From NCBI GenBank assembly GCA_001687465.1, contig LVLI01000362.1, forward strand, positions 1 through 56,060: a stretch of 56,060 nt of DNA. Direction: 5' to 3'. Below, piece by piece: positions 1-11,080 of this stretch. The position numbers and the translations under genes were made by a program. The notes beneath the pieces are model-generated. The model was not told the origin of the DNA. It saw only the letters and a program-made list of their open reading frames with translations, and searched no databases. The stretch comes from Halocafeteria seosinensis (taxonomy: Eukaryota; Sar; Bigyra; Bicosoecida). Every line of letters starts with the position of its first letter. Within the stretch, counting starts at the first letter, position 1.

Positions 1-532
1 TCTTCGTCCCTCTTCTCTCCTGGCTCTCGTTCCCCCTTCCCCATTGGTGTCTTCCCAACGTTCCATTCCGTCTCGTCCTTACTCACCCGTCTTGACACAG
101 CCGCTTGACTCGCTAGCAGTTCATTGCTTAATAGGATTGGGAGGATATTGTTGTTAGTTTCCTCTTGCACGTATAAGTCAATTCGTGTAGCTTGCTCTTC
201 GGCTGTTCTCGCATCCGGATTCCATCGGAGATTATCCATCTTCGTCACTGCCTCTGGTCGAGAATTGATGGACTTCGTTCTCGAAAGTCGTTCCATCCCT
301 GCGCTGGCGTTTCCTCTCGCGCGCGCTTTGTGTCCCCTTTTGTTGTTTTTCCAAAGGGCACCCACGGGGGCAATGCATTCCTGGCAAATTAACGGCTGCC
401 GGTGGCCGTGTACCTTCATTTCTACACCACTTGTATCCGGGACGCTGCGATAGGGACAATATGTAACCGGTAGTACAAATTAAGTAAGCAATAGCAAGGC
501 TTCTTCCTTCGGTACTGCAGTACCGGAATGTT

Positions 533-590
533 GTGTATCAACAATCCCGTCCTTGCAACTTCGTGTATCAACAATCCCGTCCTTGCAACG
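533..590. repeat. 30-bp tandem repeat, two copies
   Basis: A unit starting gtgtatcaacaatcccgtcc occurs at 533 and again at 563, a period of 30 bp. The copies match over about 28 bp, so the duplication looks recent. It lies in non-coding DNA. Confidence 0.9.
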
Positions 591-759
591 TTGGACACAG
601 TAAACCCCATCCTGAATAGCCTTTTTCGAAACCGAACGACGTTGTCGTTTTTTATACAAGCATCAGGATCAGGTCGAAGGCAAAAAGAAGGCTCTAAATG
701 GTGTATTTGTTAGCTATGAGCGGGCGGGATCTGGAGGAAATGTTACGCCCACCTCCGAA

Positions 760-1110
760 CGCATGCAGTTCATACGTTCCCTCCTTCTATGAAGGTTATC
801 TCAGTTGATTAGAGCAGTTCAAGCTGTATGTAGATACAAATCGTTCTTTACTTCTCGCCCTTGGTTTCGTCAGGGAAGACATCGGGAGGGGGGCCCGAGG
901 CTGCGTTGTTGCGTAATACTCGCGAGTCGCAAGAACAGTGGCAGAGATTCTCAGTCTCGGAACACCCTGATTCCCTGAACCTCTCTTCAATAGGACTTTC
1001 AACAGCCAGAGATGGAGAGCAGGCTGTGGTTCTGAGAGCTTCTCCAGTTTTCTTTGGAGATGACTGTATCAACCACGGTAGAGCCAGGCTGGAGATATTC
1101 GTATAGTTCC
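760..1110. repeat. Diverged dispersed repeat, copy 1
   Basis: This segment shares a long run of ordered matches with 2130-2430. Shared blocks include cgttccctcc, agttgattag/agttaatcg, ccaagctgta, ggtttcgtc, gagattct, tcaacagcc/tcagcagcc, atggagagc and ggagcttt. Divergence with small indels is what an old transposable element or segmental copy would show. No coding capacity is apparent. Confidence 0.65.
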
Positions 1111-1257
1111 ATACATACTCCAGTTAATAGGAAACTTTTGTATTTTATCCTTGGCTAATCCTCGTCTCACTAAATCCCCTTTCTTGATTTCGTCAGGCAA
1201 GCGTGGACAAATAAATGGCTCACTGACAGAGCAACTGGCCAGCATTGTACCGCTCCT

Positions 1258-1338
1258 CGTTTATTGCTCGTTAAGAGGAAACGGCCGACTTCCTGGCCGG
1301 TGGGCTTACCTGTCACATGTGTGTGTGTGTGTGTGTGT
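1258..1338 (+). mobile_element. Copy of a (TG)n-ended dispersed repeat
   Basis: The segment runs from taccgctcctcg through a ctcgttaagagg block and a ggccggtgggct block, then a tgtcacat box, and ends in a (TG)n tract of about 20 bp. The same order of blocks occurs on the opposite strand at about 37019-37093, and the ggtgggct...tgtcacat end also caps both sides of the element at 12702-12922. It may be one end of a small non-autonomous transposon; the other end is not seen here. Confidence 0.6.
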
Positions 1339-2129
1339 CAACATTGTTGATCGCCTCAATCAACGATTACCATTGAGCTGGGGCGACGGAATTATGGAGA
1401 ATTCTCCATCTAAGATGGAGAGGGGGCAGAACACTACTTTTTCTGTTCGCGAACTCAACTCTTCTCCCCTTGCTCGGACTCGAGTGCTGCCGTCGCAGGA
1501 TCATCGCGTTTCCTTGTGTCACATTCTTCACATATCGACTTGATGGTTAAAATATCTGGGTAAATATCGTCATCATCAAGACGTTTCCTATTTCTGGACA
1601 CTATAGTACATCCTGCTGCTATGGATTTATCGAAGGTGGATTGGTGTTACACCCAGCGTCCCTTTCAGAGTCCGTGTAGCTACTCTCTGCAACATCTTGT
1701 CCTGGTGTCTTTATATGTCTACACAAATCGACGAAGCTCTGCGCCCTGGATTCTTTTGTAACTGTTTCCTTCCCCTCAGAGGATGTGTCTTATTAACGGA
1801 AGTTGGCAACGCTGAGATTGAAAATGGTGAACTTCGCCCCTATCTAATAGGCCGATTCAAGAGATGATGATTAAGGAAAATTGACTTTTTGGGGTGACTC
1901 TCGGAGAAGGATGTCAAGTTGTCAACCTCATTGAAAATCACTTGGGACATCCGAGAATGAGAATGTGAACTTTTCAATTTATCGAAATTGCCGTGTTTAT
2001 AGTGGGCACATCTGATGATATATAGGTATTACTGTTTATTATGTATGGCATGTACTACATCCTAGCTCAGCGATGGACCCAAGACAGGAAACATTACCGG
2101 TACTCCGACTTCCGATTCCGAACCGTGCA

Positions 2130-2430
2130 AGATGCAACAGTTCTTTCGTTCCCTCCTTCCATAAAGATTATTTTAGTTAATCGCGGCAGTCCAAGCTGTA
2201 TCCAGATACATGCCGTTCTTTTCTTTTCTCGTTCTTGCTGGTTTCGTCGAGGAATAGAACCCCGAGGATTCGCAAGCTCGCCGCAATAGAACAGTCACTG
2301 AGATTCTTAGCGTGAGAGCACCCGAAACCCCTCTGCAATAAGATTTTCAGCAGCCCAACATGGAGAGCTCGTGGGATTCTGGGAGCTTTTCCATTTTCTC
2401 AAGACCATAATGTTCCACTAATCATCCAGT
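2130..2430. repeat. Diverged dispersed repeat, copy 2
   Basis: Direct-orientation partner of the segment at 760-1110, with the same order of matching blocks. The two lie about 1.4 kb apart, with the (TG)n-ended repeat between them. Confidence 0.65.
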
Positions 2431-2511
2431 AAGAGCAGCGTCACCATCAGAGAACTAACGTATCTCTGTGCTACCGTGCATTTCTCCTGAAGTTTTTCAG
2501 GATCGAAGATA

Positions 2512-3804
2512 TCAGCTTATGATGCAGACTCTACTACTGTATGAGGTCCCGGAAGAGAGTCTACCCAGATAACTCTCCACAGTAGATTGGCGATTAACGG
2601 AGGCAATTGTAAGTGCGGTAAATCCATCCTGGAACAGGAATACGCATACACGGTAAATTGCATGATATCCTTGTACCTGAAATATCTCATAAACGTCTTC
2701 TATACTCACTTTATCTGTCGCGCTCAGGTTCGTAGCTGAAGTCTCCGTAAGAGCCTGAACAACGTCCTGTTCGCCCACTGCCGCAGCTTCGTGTAATGGG
2801 CTCCATCCACTCTTCTCTTGGACATTGACCAGCTCTTTGTCATACCACATCAGTGTTCGAACAATCTCATCATGTCCTTGCCTTGCTGCAAAATGAATTG
2901 CTGTCTCCCCGTTGACGTTTCTGAGAGAGCCAACATGCGGACATTGGCGCAGCAGCAGCTCCACCACTTCCGTGTGTCCCGCTTTGGCGGCCAGATGGAG
3001 CGGCGAATCGCCAACCTGCTTAGTGGGTTGAGTAAATGAGTGGCAATTTCGGGTGAACAAGCGGGTAGTTGGTCTCTTACCAGGTTTCCCTTATCTGCCT
3101 CGGCGCCATACTCTTGAAGCAACAAACGAGCAGCACCCGTAGCACCCTTGTAAGCCGCTTGATGTAAAGGCGTTTCGCCGTACTGCTTGAGGAAAGCTCA
3201 AAAGTATGTTGGATAGCCCACATCTAGCCTTGATAGTTGTAAGAGCGACGTACTACATCCGCTGCATCTACTAAGGATTTGCCCATTTCTACAAGGAATC
3301 GGAGTACATTCAGCTTGTTTGTTTGCGCAGCCAAGTGAATCGGAAGCCACCCAGACTGTAAAGCGAAATAATTTCTTTTTGATGCAAAATTAAACGATAA
3401 AAATACAGAAAATCTTATCCGAAATCGTTTTCCTTACCTCATCAGGTTGAGAAAGGTCAACCTGAAACTCTTCCATCAGAACCTTCATCATGTCCACAGG
3501 TTTCTTGCTGTGGACCGCTAAATGTGCCAAGCTGCTTCCATCCTGCTTCCGAGTTTAATATCATGAGATTTAAGGCTATGGGCACTATCATAGACCACCC
3601 ATGCAATATCCAACTTACTGAAAATGTGCACGGACGCCCGAGAGGCAGTGCACTAGAGGCTGTCGCCCTCCGCAGGGCGGATTCATCTCCCGTCTGAATG
3701 GCTTTCAACACCCTTCTCACTAGGCGATGGGGAATATCTTCCATCGACCAGGCTTCTTCCTCACTATCAGCAGTTTGGGAGTCGCTGCTGCTGGTAGGGT
3801 TCAT
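2512..3804 (-). CDS. Ankyrin-repeat protein, six exons
   Basis: I read six exons on the minus strand: 3804-3619, 3542-3438, 3355-3254, 3182-3081, 3015-2710 and 2628-2512. All junctions are phase 0 with GT-AG ends, giving about 305 aa. The N-terminus is short and acidic (residues 1-62) and starts at the ATG at 3804. The rest is a run of ankyrin repeats with the usual signatures: SSLAHLAVHSKK, GWLPIHLAAQTNK, GETPLHQAAYKGA, GDSPLHLAAKAGH, GETAIHFAARQGH and GWSPLHEAAAVGE, plus a degenerate last one (GFTALTIASVNRQ). Exons tend to carry one repeat each, so introns fall between repeats. Ankyrin arrays bind other proteins; no catalytic domain is present, so the partner and role are unknown. The exon 3 donor could also lie 3 nt away. 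Confidence 0.88.
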
Positions 3805-4794
3805 CTAAACTACCTGATTTTATGCGCCGCGGCATAAAACCTAGTGCCGAAGAAAGCTTCACGGTCCTGTTAAGACTCCTTGAGAGACGCCTATTGCATG
3901 AGTCCATGCAAGATTCCCCTCCGCGAACAAGATCGAATGATTCATGAAAAGGTAAGAGGATGGAAAATTGACAAAACCAGGACGAACGAGTTGTCTGTAC
4001 CCGGACAGTGTTCCGCTAGAGCCGCGGAGCTCGCGGCGGAGCTTGCGAGCACGACAACGGACGGCCAGCCGTACTACCCCGCACAGCCTGTACCAACTCC
4101 AGAGTTTGTGGGGGTGGATCAAAGAACGAGAAAGGCGGATAAACTGTTGATTAGGTGGTGCACAGTTACCGTATCAACGGGGACGTATGACATTGAAGTG
4201 TGTCCTCTTGGTCGTCTTGCGACGTTCGGGTTGGCCACTTCGGGCTGAACCCGCTGTACAGGGAATTCCCACTATGCTCCGAAAGAGGAGAGCAGGGCAT
4301 TACCGAAAAGGAATACATCCATTAGCTCGAACTTCTATGACACTACGTGAGTAACAAAAGACGGGCTCCATCCCCTGCTCCGGCCGAAAAATGAGAGCCG
4401 GTCCGGAAGTGATGCCGAAGCGTGGAGCAGCGGAAGCTGCCCTGACCTGTATGATACATCCAGTCGACGCTACCGAACATACAAGCCCGCATAACCCTCT
4501 ATTACAGGCCGGTGTGCAAGTTTCACAATGAGAAGTGCGAAGTTTAATGTGCCCAGTTCCTCGCTGCACGGGTGGCCATCAACTTGCAACAAGGGTAGCC
4601 GATCCTCCGGGTCCACCACTGAGATTCCTTGCACCGACAGGCAAAGATTATGTATCCCCAAAACTGGCGCAACTCAAACCAACGCAGCTGAGCGTCTGTG
4701 GTTTGTCGCTTGTAAGTAACTCTTCGAGAAAACATTCAATGCTGAAGCAGATGCTGGAGCGATTCTTGGACTGTATCGAAGTTTTTTATGGGCA
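3805..4794. other. Intergenic stretch, no supported gene
   Basis: Both strands have moderately long open frames (for example + 3880-4248 and + 4535 into the P2X gene), but none shows a family signature. The plus-strand frame at 4535 runs antisense into the last P2X exon. A GC-rich, partly self-complementary patch lies near 4018-4050. A rapidly evolving gene or decayed exons cannot be excluded. Confidence 0.4.
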
Positions 4795-6354
4795 TCAAGT
4801 ACTCGACGAAATACCTGCTTGGGCATCCTCTTTTGTTTCGCTCTTACTCCCCACACTTCGTCGATGTACATCTTGAACAGACGCAGAGGGTATAGGGTTC
4901 TGTTCTTTGAATTCTGTGCTATCTAGTTCTTCTTCTTGTTTCATCAGGAGCTCCTTGGCTCTCTCATAGGCGGTCTTCATATTCTGGCGATCAGCTTCAT
5001 CTACCGTCTTCATATCAAAGAACTGACCGACAGCAACTGTTCCTATGGTGTCCACTATCATCTGCAGTTGTCAGGATTCCGAGGAAACCAGATCGTATAC
5101 CAAAAACTACGCTGCTATCCTTATTACCACTCACCTTCACCACTCCGAAAATCGCTGCGGTTACAGCAATGCTGACAATCGCTTCAAAAGCCCGAGGAGT
5201 CCCAACAAGACCAGCTGTATCAAAGGTAACAGAGATTACCTGGGAGTAACGAGCATATGCTTTGTACTCGCCATTCACCCATTTTGCGAATGACTCCCTC
5301 CCGGCTCCCGTCCAAGTGTTTTTCGGGGATACAGCGTCAATCCTCAATTCCTTTCTAAAGTCGAAAGGAGAAGAACGGCGGAAATTCTCATACTTTAGCT
5401 CCTGCAATAACCTTAAGAGTCATACAGAAAATCTTTGTAACGTGAACACGATGACAGACACGTCTTACAAGAGGAACGGATACACCTGGGATAATAGCAA
5501 GAACAATGGCAAGAACTATTGAGCGTTGTCAGTCGAGAAGTTTCAGTTAACGTAGAACGTACCTGTCATACGATACAGAGGCCATTTTCTCCCGTTCGCA
5601 GGAGGCAACCCCCCACTATTTGCATTTCTTTCATCCAAATCGATTCCTGTAAGCTTCAGCAGTTCAGATACTTGGATTCTTATGGGACTACCCTCAGGAA
5701 ATTCTCTCTTAGCACCCGTGGTTTCAGAACGTATCATAGCTTTTGTGTTCGTGCCACTTATTCCTATGGACGTAGAAAACGAGTGACTGAACGCCAATGT
5801 AAGTTTCTCTACTCCTGTAGGGGGAAGGTCGATAGTAGTTGGGACAGGAAAAAATTCGAGATACGGTAGACTTAGGCCGTTCGTTTGCACATACCTGGAG
5901 CAAACGCATTGACTGCTTTATTTTTGTCGACGTTGACTTCTGGTCGATCTTGGTAATAAGTGAGGAATTGCACGGCTTCGCTGCTCAGCATAGTAACTTC
6001 TCCAATGAATAAGTTAAAGTCGCACGTGTTGTTCCAATACTGGAAGTTCTCACTATACACGTATTCCGTGTCTGAGGAGTTGCAATACCAGGGAGCACTT
6101 CCGCGTTCCAGGAAGTCGCGATATCGGTCAACTCCCTCCACCCACGCATTGACAGAGACCTTGGGTGATTCCTTCTCCATGTATGAGTGTGAAACTATCA
6201 CCGTCCACACCAAATACGCTGCGGCTCCAAGCAAGCAGAGTTTATGCAAGAATCCCAACCGGGGATCCTCAACTTCAAGGAGCCTATCCGAGCGGTAGCT
6301 TGTGAGTTCATGCCAGGCATAGCCTGCCCATTTCCTCACGTTCAGGGCAGGCAT
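4795..6354 (-). CDS. P2X-type ligand-gated channel-like protein, copy 1
   Basis: Five exons on the minus strand: 6354-5895, 5814-5563, 5485-5469 (17 nt), 5401-5135 and 5061-4795, giving 420 aa with all frames consistent. P2X receptors are trimeric cation channels with two membrane helices. Seen here: a YRSDR motif at residues 20-24 followed by LEVEDPRLGFLHK (the family pattern is Y-x-T-x-K/R, then V-x-V, then a Gly), a first membrane helix at about 38-57, an ectodomain ending in an NFR motif (YENFRRSSPF) as in P2X, a TAG segment before the second helix (about 310-345), and a charged cytosolic tail. Length is typical of the family (about 380-600 aa). The ectodomain has few cysteines. The ATP-contacting lysines after helix 1 appear replaced (NAWVEG), so the ligand is uncertain. 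It is a tandem paralogue of the gene at 7601-9214. Confidence 0.8.
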
Positions 6355-6753
6355 GGTCTTTCGTGAGTCGTTTGGCGGTCTATCTCTGCCTATGCACTCC
6401 GAATTCGCCTCTGGAAAGAGTGAGCAAGCAGGCGTTGTTCTAGGACGTGCCTTTCATACAGGTCAAAACAAGAGGCCCCGAATATCCAATACTCCCTTGA
6501 AACGAACCTACCTTGTATAGTGAGTGGAATGGGGCCAGTATTTCAAGTGTCAAAACTTGAGACAAACACTGGATATCAAGCGACGTTCTTCGGAGCTTCT
6601 TCCCCAGTGTTGGCGACCTCGGGAGCTTCACACCGGGAAGCCTACTAGCTCAGGCTGGAACTCAAGGTCTCAAGGTGCGCGAGAATCAACTCCAAAGGTC
6701 ATGGTTACAAAATAAGGCAAGTATAATTCAGGCAAAATAGGAAGATGTCACCC

Positions 6754-7480
6754 GATACAGTTTCTGGGACGAAGTATGCGGAAGCTGACTGGCTGCCAAA
6801 GTGTATGTATGCGCGAGATCGTCAACTAATATCACTTACTTTAACCACACTGAATATCGCAGCGCTAACTACGAGGCTTACGATTGTTTCAAACGCATGA
6901 GGGATGCCAGCAGCACCAGCAGTCTCAAAGCTGACAGAAACAACTCCCGGGAATCACTTGGAGGGAGAGTATCCGCGACCTTTCCATTTCGCCCCATCCA
7001 TGCATTCTTGGGAGTGGCTACTTCAACTTTCAGTCTTACGGTAAATTAAAAGGGCTTGAAGTCCGGTAGTTCTCATGGGCTGATCCTGCGATGGTGCCCA
7101 AAGTTGCAATTGCATGGGACCGAATGGGGGATCCTATGTGACATAAATCTAGTTGCTACATACAAACTGTAGTGTGGTAATTATGCGAGTATAGTTGTAC
7201 AATTGAAACTTACCTGTCATTCTGTACAGCGTCCATTTCATGCTAGTTTCTGGAGCTCTTCCTCCGTTGTCTAAATTCCTTCGTAGAAACAGCGAGACTT
7301 CCACGTTGAAGTTGCGTTCCATTGCCTCTTACACGTGTATCCTGCCACTCTCAGATGACGGGGGCTCAACCCACCTAAAGAAAACAGCATCTACATTCAT
7401 TTTCGAGCAAGCCGAAGCAAGAACGATTACATGGATGTTGCTATCTATCCAGAACGCGAACTTCACAAAACTCAATGCAG
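6754..7480 (-). pseudogene. Decayed P2X-like copy between the two intact genes
   Basis: The minus strand at about 7340-7215 reads DNGGRAPETSMKWTLYRMTG followed by a gtaagt donor, matching exon 2 of both neighbours (NSGGAPP...WPIYRMTG). At about 7480-7340 a shifted frame still resembles the upstream part of exon 2. At about 7060-6836 the exon 4 equivalent is present (PKNAWMG, then SVSFETAG, then AAIFSVVK before gtaagt) but carries an in-frame stop where the paralogues have PFDF, and a frameshift. Exon 1 (first membrane helix), the microexon and the last exon were not found. These lesions make it a non-functional remnant of a former three-gene array. The outer limits are approximate. Confidence 0.82.
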
Positions 7481-7600
7481 TCAAGAAGTTGTCAAAACAT
7501 TAGACCCTTGGTATAGTCCCGAACAGTGTACATTCAGCTTTTCTACTGTTGTACGACGTTTTATTTGGGGAAAATTTCTGAATGATATCTGAGTGCTGCG

Positions 7601-9214
7601 TCACTCTTCGCTTTGACTTTTATGTCGTCTTGTTGGTTTCTCGCTGTCATTGTTAGCTTCAGCAGTCTCGTGAAGAGGGTTTGCCTCTCGCAACTCAACT
7701 CCCCAATCCTCCACTTCTTTCTTTCGTTTTATTCCTTGGGCCTTACCATTTTGCTTCTCTTCATCAGACCACGGGGAGCGCTGTTGTACCATCTCCAGAT
7801 TTCGCCATTCATCATGGTCTACGGTCTTCATGTCATAAAATTCCTTCAATATGAAAAGTGCTAGAACATCCATTATGGTCTGAGAGTAACGAATAACGTT
7901 TGTTAGAAGTCTTAGTGATTAGGGAGCGTGGGCTAGCGTTGCATTGTACTTACTTTCACAACTCCGAATATTGCAGCGCTTACGCCAATATTCAAGATTG
8001 CCTCGAAAGCATCGGGCACTCCAACTTCCCCAGCTGTTCGAAAACTCACAGATACCACTTGAGGATATCGCTCAAAAGGGGCGAACCTCTCTAATTCTGG
8101 GATCCATTTAGCAAAGACACGACGGCCTCGTCCCATCCAAACGTTATCAGGAGCAGTGACAAACGCGTTCAATCGGTTTGTGAAGTCAAACGGTCTTTCA
8201 GATCTGAAATTCTCGTATACTAGTTCCTGCAAATTATAACGACAGCCTCAAGATTTATATCGAAGTGAGACCGCACAATGGTGACAAACAGTCCCACATA
8301 CCATTGGCAACGAAATACCTGCAAATGCAAGTTTTGACATCAAGACGTAAGGAGTAACGACAATCCTAACTTGCAAATACATTCTTACATACCTGTCATC
8401 CGATAAATTGGCCANTGCATNCCATCTGTCGGCGGAGCACCGCCGCTGTTGTCATTCCGATCATCGAGGGAAATGCCCGCCATATCCAATAGTTCTGATA
8501 ACTGTATCCGCACTTCTTCACCTTTCTTGAAGCTTTTCGATTTACTTCCATCCTCCGAACTAATCTTCGTTTCTACATTGGATCCCGCTACACCAATTGC
8601 AGTCGCGAAAGAGTGACTGAATACCAACTGGAGGTCTTCGATACCTGCCACCATGAGGAACCGAGAGGACGAACCCAGTAAGTCATTGCGTACATACATA
8701 ACAATGTATTGGCTTCTCACAAGCGTTTGAACTTACCTGGAATAAACGCATTGCGTCTGTATTCTCCGGCTATACTTGTTAGATTTCTGTCCTGGAAATA
8801 AGACACGAATTCTATCGAGCTGCTATCTTCGATGGTGGTCTCGCCGATGAAAATGTCATACGCGCACGTGTTGTTCAAGTACTTGAAGTTGTCGCCGTAA
8901 ATGTAGTTCGTGCTAGGATTATCACAGTACCACGGTGCATCTTCAGGATTCGCTTGGTAGCGGTGAAGCTTGTCTTCAAACTCCTGGTAGCCTTCCACCC
9001 AAGCATTCACCGAGACCGCCGGGGTTTCTGTTTTCATGTACGAGTGCGAGGACAGGATCGTGTAGACCAGATAGCATGCAGCGGCGACCAGGAAGGCCTT
9101 ATGAAGGATCCCGACTCGAGCATCCTGCACTTCCACTTGTCTCCGCGTCCTGTAGGAAATCAGCTCTTTCCAGAGGTAGCTCCAGAGCTTTCCACCCGCC
9201 ATCGTTGGTTCCAC
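7601..9214 (-). CDS. P2X-type ligand-gated channel-like protein, copy 2
   Basis: Five exons on the minus strand: 9214-8737, 8644-8393, 8318-8302 (17 nt), 8226-7954 and 7879-7601, giving 432 aa. Exon 2 is 252 nt in both copies, and all intron phases are identical. The N-terminal signature is closer to canonical P2X than in copy 1: YRTRRQVEVQDARVGILHK at residues 21-39 holds the Y-x-T-x-R motif and downstream Gly. Helix 1 spans about 38-57, an ENFR motif marks the end of the ectodomain, a TAGEVG segment precedes helix 2 (about 318-352), and the tail is Lys/Glu-rich. The start at 9214 gives MEPTMAGG; the in-frame ATG four codons later is an alternative. Two ambiguous bases (8415, 8421) fall in exon 2. 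The ATP-site lysines are replaced as in copy 1 (NAWVEG). Confidence 0.83.
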
Positions 9215-11080
9215 AGTCTTCCTTTCACGACTCCATGGACACTATAAGCTCGATGAGGAGGAGAAGAAGAAGTCACCACTGGATCCACCGACGGACTAGA
9301 AAGCACTGTATGTAGCAGCTGGAGTCGAAAGAACAGAGCTTAGCTTTGTTCTGCAGCTTCGGTACATGCACGCAGCCGGGTTGCATGCACCACACACAGT
9401 ATTACGTTCGTTTTTCTGTTCGAAGCGGCGGCGTGAGTGTCCAATATGAACCCTCTGAAATCAAATCCTTTAAAAAGACATAATGAATGGAAATAAATGG
9501 GAAGAAACAAAACCGGCATACATACCTAAAAGCTTGCGACCTCGTCTCGAAGTCGCCATGGCATGATGGGAGCCGAGCGGTAGGTCCAAATCAACCTGGG
9601 GCACATAAACTATTCCGGGCGTAAAAATCCGAGACTATATGACTGATAGTATGGTAGTCTCTGTGGAGAGTTACCTGATGGTGACCCTGGGGCTAGCGGT
9701 TTCGAGAAACGAAAGAGAGTAGTGTATGGGATTTGGAAGACTTTGACTCGGACTTCGGGGGGATAACGTGTTCTTTCGTTCTTGACAGTTGTCTTGCGTA
9801 GCAAGCCCGCACCCGAACAAAATCGAAACGGTTCTCCACAGTCATTGGCAGACTATCATCACTATGCTCTTGCGTTACCATGCCAGGCAAATAGCTCTGT
9901 CCGTCTGTTAGAGACGAATCTCGTCTCGTGGAATTCCACCAGCAAGGTCTGGAGAACAAGAAAGCGGTGAGAAAGCCCGGACCCCGAAGCTTCCAAAGTA
10001 CATCAAAGAAGCCGCATGTTAGGGAGGCGCACGCAAGTTGTCGTCATTTAATGGAGCACAAGATTTAGGACGATAGTCATGGATAAACGGGCAGGGTCTA
10101 GAGGTTGTATACCTCGTACCGGTACTGTGTACAGTACTCTACAGTATTCCCCGAGGGTCAAGTGCCACGGAGAACTTAAGGATGACAAGGCACGATGGGC
10201 ACTGTCTTCCTCAAATTCGCATATATTGAGCTAAGTAGTCTGTTTGTCGCACTTGTAGGAACATTTGAAGTGAATTATGTGCGCTATGGCAAGTGGTTGT
10301 GTCGGAAATTCTTCTACAGTGCGGACAGGGATTTTTATGAACGTTTGTTGCTTGGATTGGAATACATAAGCGGGATACTGTACCGGCGGGTTTTCATCGG
10401 AGAGATAAATCGAAGTGCAGAGTATATCGGCGGTTCTGCTATTGAAATTACTTAGTTTAGAGAACCGGCTGGTAGTAAGTGGATAGAGGATCCGCGGCTG
10501 TTGCCACAAAAGAACACTGAGAGACACGGGTGAGGGTATGGAAGCAAAGCCATTGGCACATAATACGAGAACGTCATTGCAGCACGCGTAATGAGTAACT
10601 TACTAATGACAAGTTGGTCTGGTCTGAGCGTCATCTCGTCGTGCCGTGGAATTTCAAGAATGCTTCGGCCACCGACGGCTACAGGTTGCGATATTTTACA
10701 AAACCAAAAATGCTTTGGTAAAAATCCGCGGGCCATGGTTTGTTCGTTCCCCAAACAAACGGAAGTTTCGACAATTTACTGCAGTCAAATGAGGCCACTG
10801 TCAACTTGTCAACTTCACACTGTCGCCGCATCGGTCGCACGTTTACACGAAATACTCCAGTTTAACCAGTTTGTACAGCTGCTTTGCAGGACATGTGTGG
10901 GTTGACTTACGTTGTATACACGGTGGTGTATAGGCAACCATGTAGTGGCACTCAATCGCCGTTTGGATGCCTGCAGAGTGGATGACATGGGGGAGAAGAT
11001 GAACGGCTGCTGACGTCGCAACAAGACCCAAGCTCCTCTCTTCCAAGCACATTCCTCTTCTGATTGCCCAACTATTTATC
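9215..11080. other. Intergenic stretch, no supported gene
   Basis: No open frame here carries a recognisable domain. An ATG frame at 10195-10455 is hydrophobic but its antisense frame is equally open and no family fits. Short palindromic GTAC/TACAGTA motifs cluster near 10115-10146. The last few hundred bases should contain the promoter of the gene starting at 11081. Confidence 0.5.

Larger units (their letters stand above)
1..2511. other. Non-coding stretch with repeats, no supported gene
   Basis: No open frame here shows a recognisable domain, and none links through plausible splice sites into a longer product. The stretch holds a 30-bp tandem repeat near 533, one copy of a (TG)n-ended dispersed repeat near 1258-1338, and a diverged duplicated segment (about 760-1110 against 2130-2430). 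A perfect palindrome ggagaattctcc lies near 1398, followed directly by a short hairpin (ctccatc-taa-gatggag). Confidence 0.6.

Noticed and set aside
9443-9558. Minus-strand mini-gene starting MATSRRGRKLL with a gtatgt donor
   Set aside because: Splicing to the nearest acceptor gives only about 28 residues before a stop; too short and unsupported.
10195-10455. Plus-strand hydrophobic 86-aa open frame
   Set aside because: It has an ATG but no family signature or splice support, and its antisense frame is equally open.
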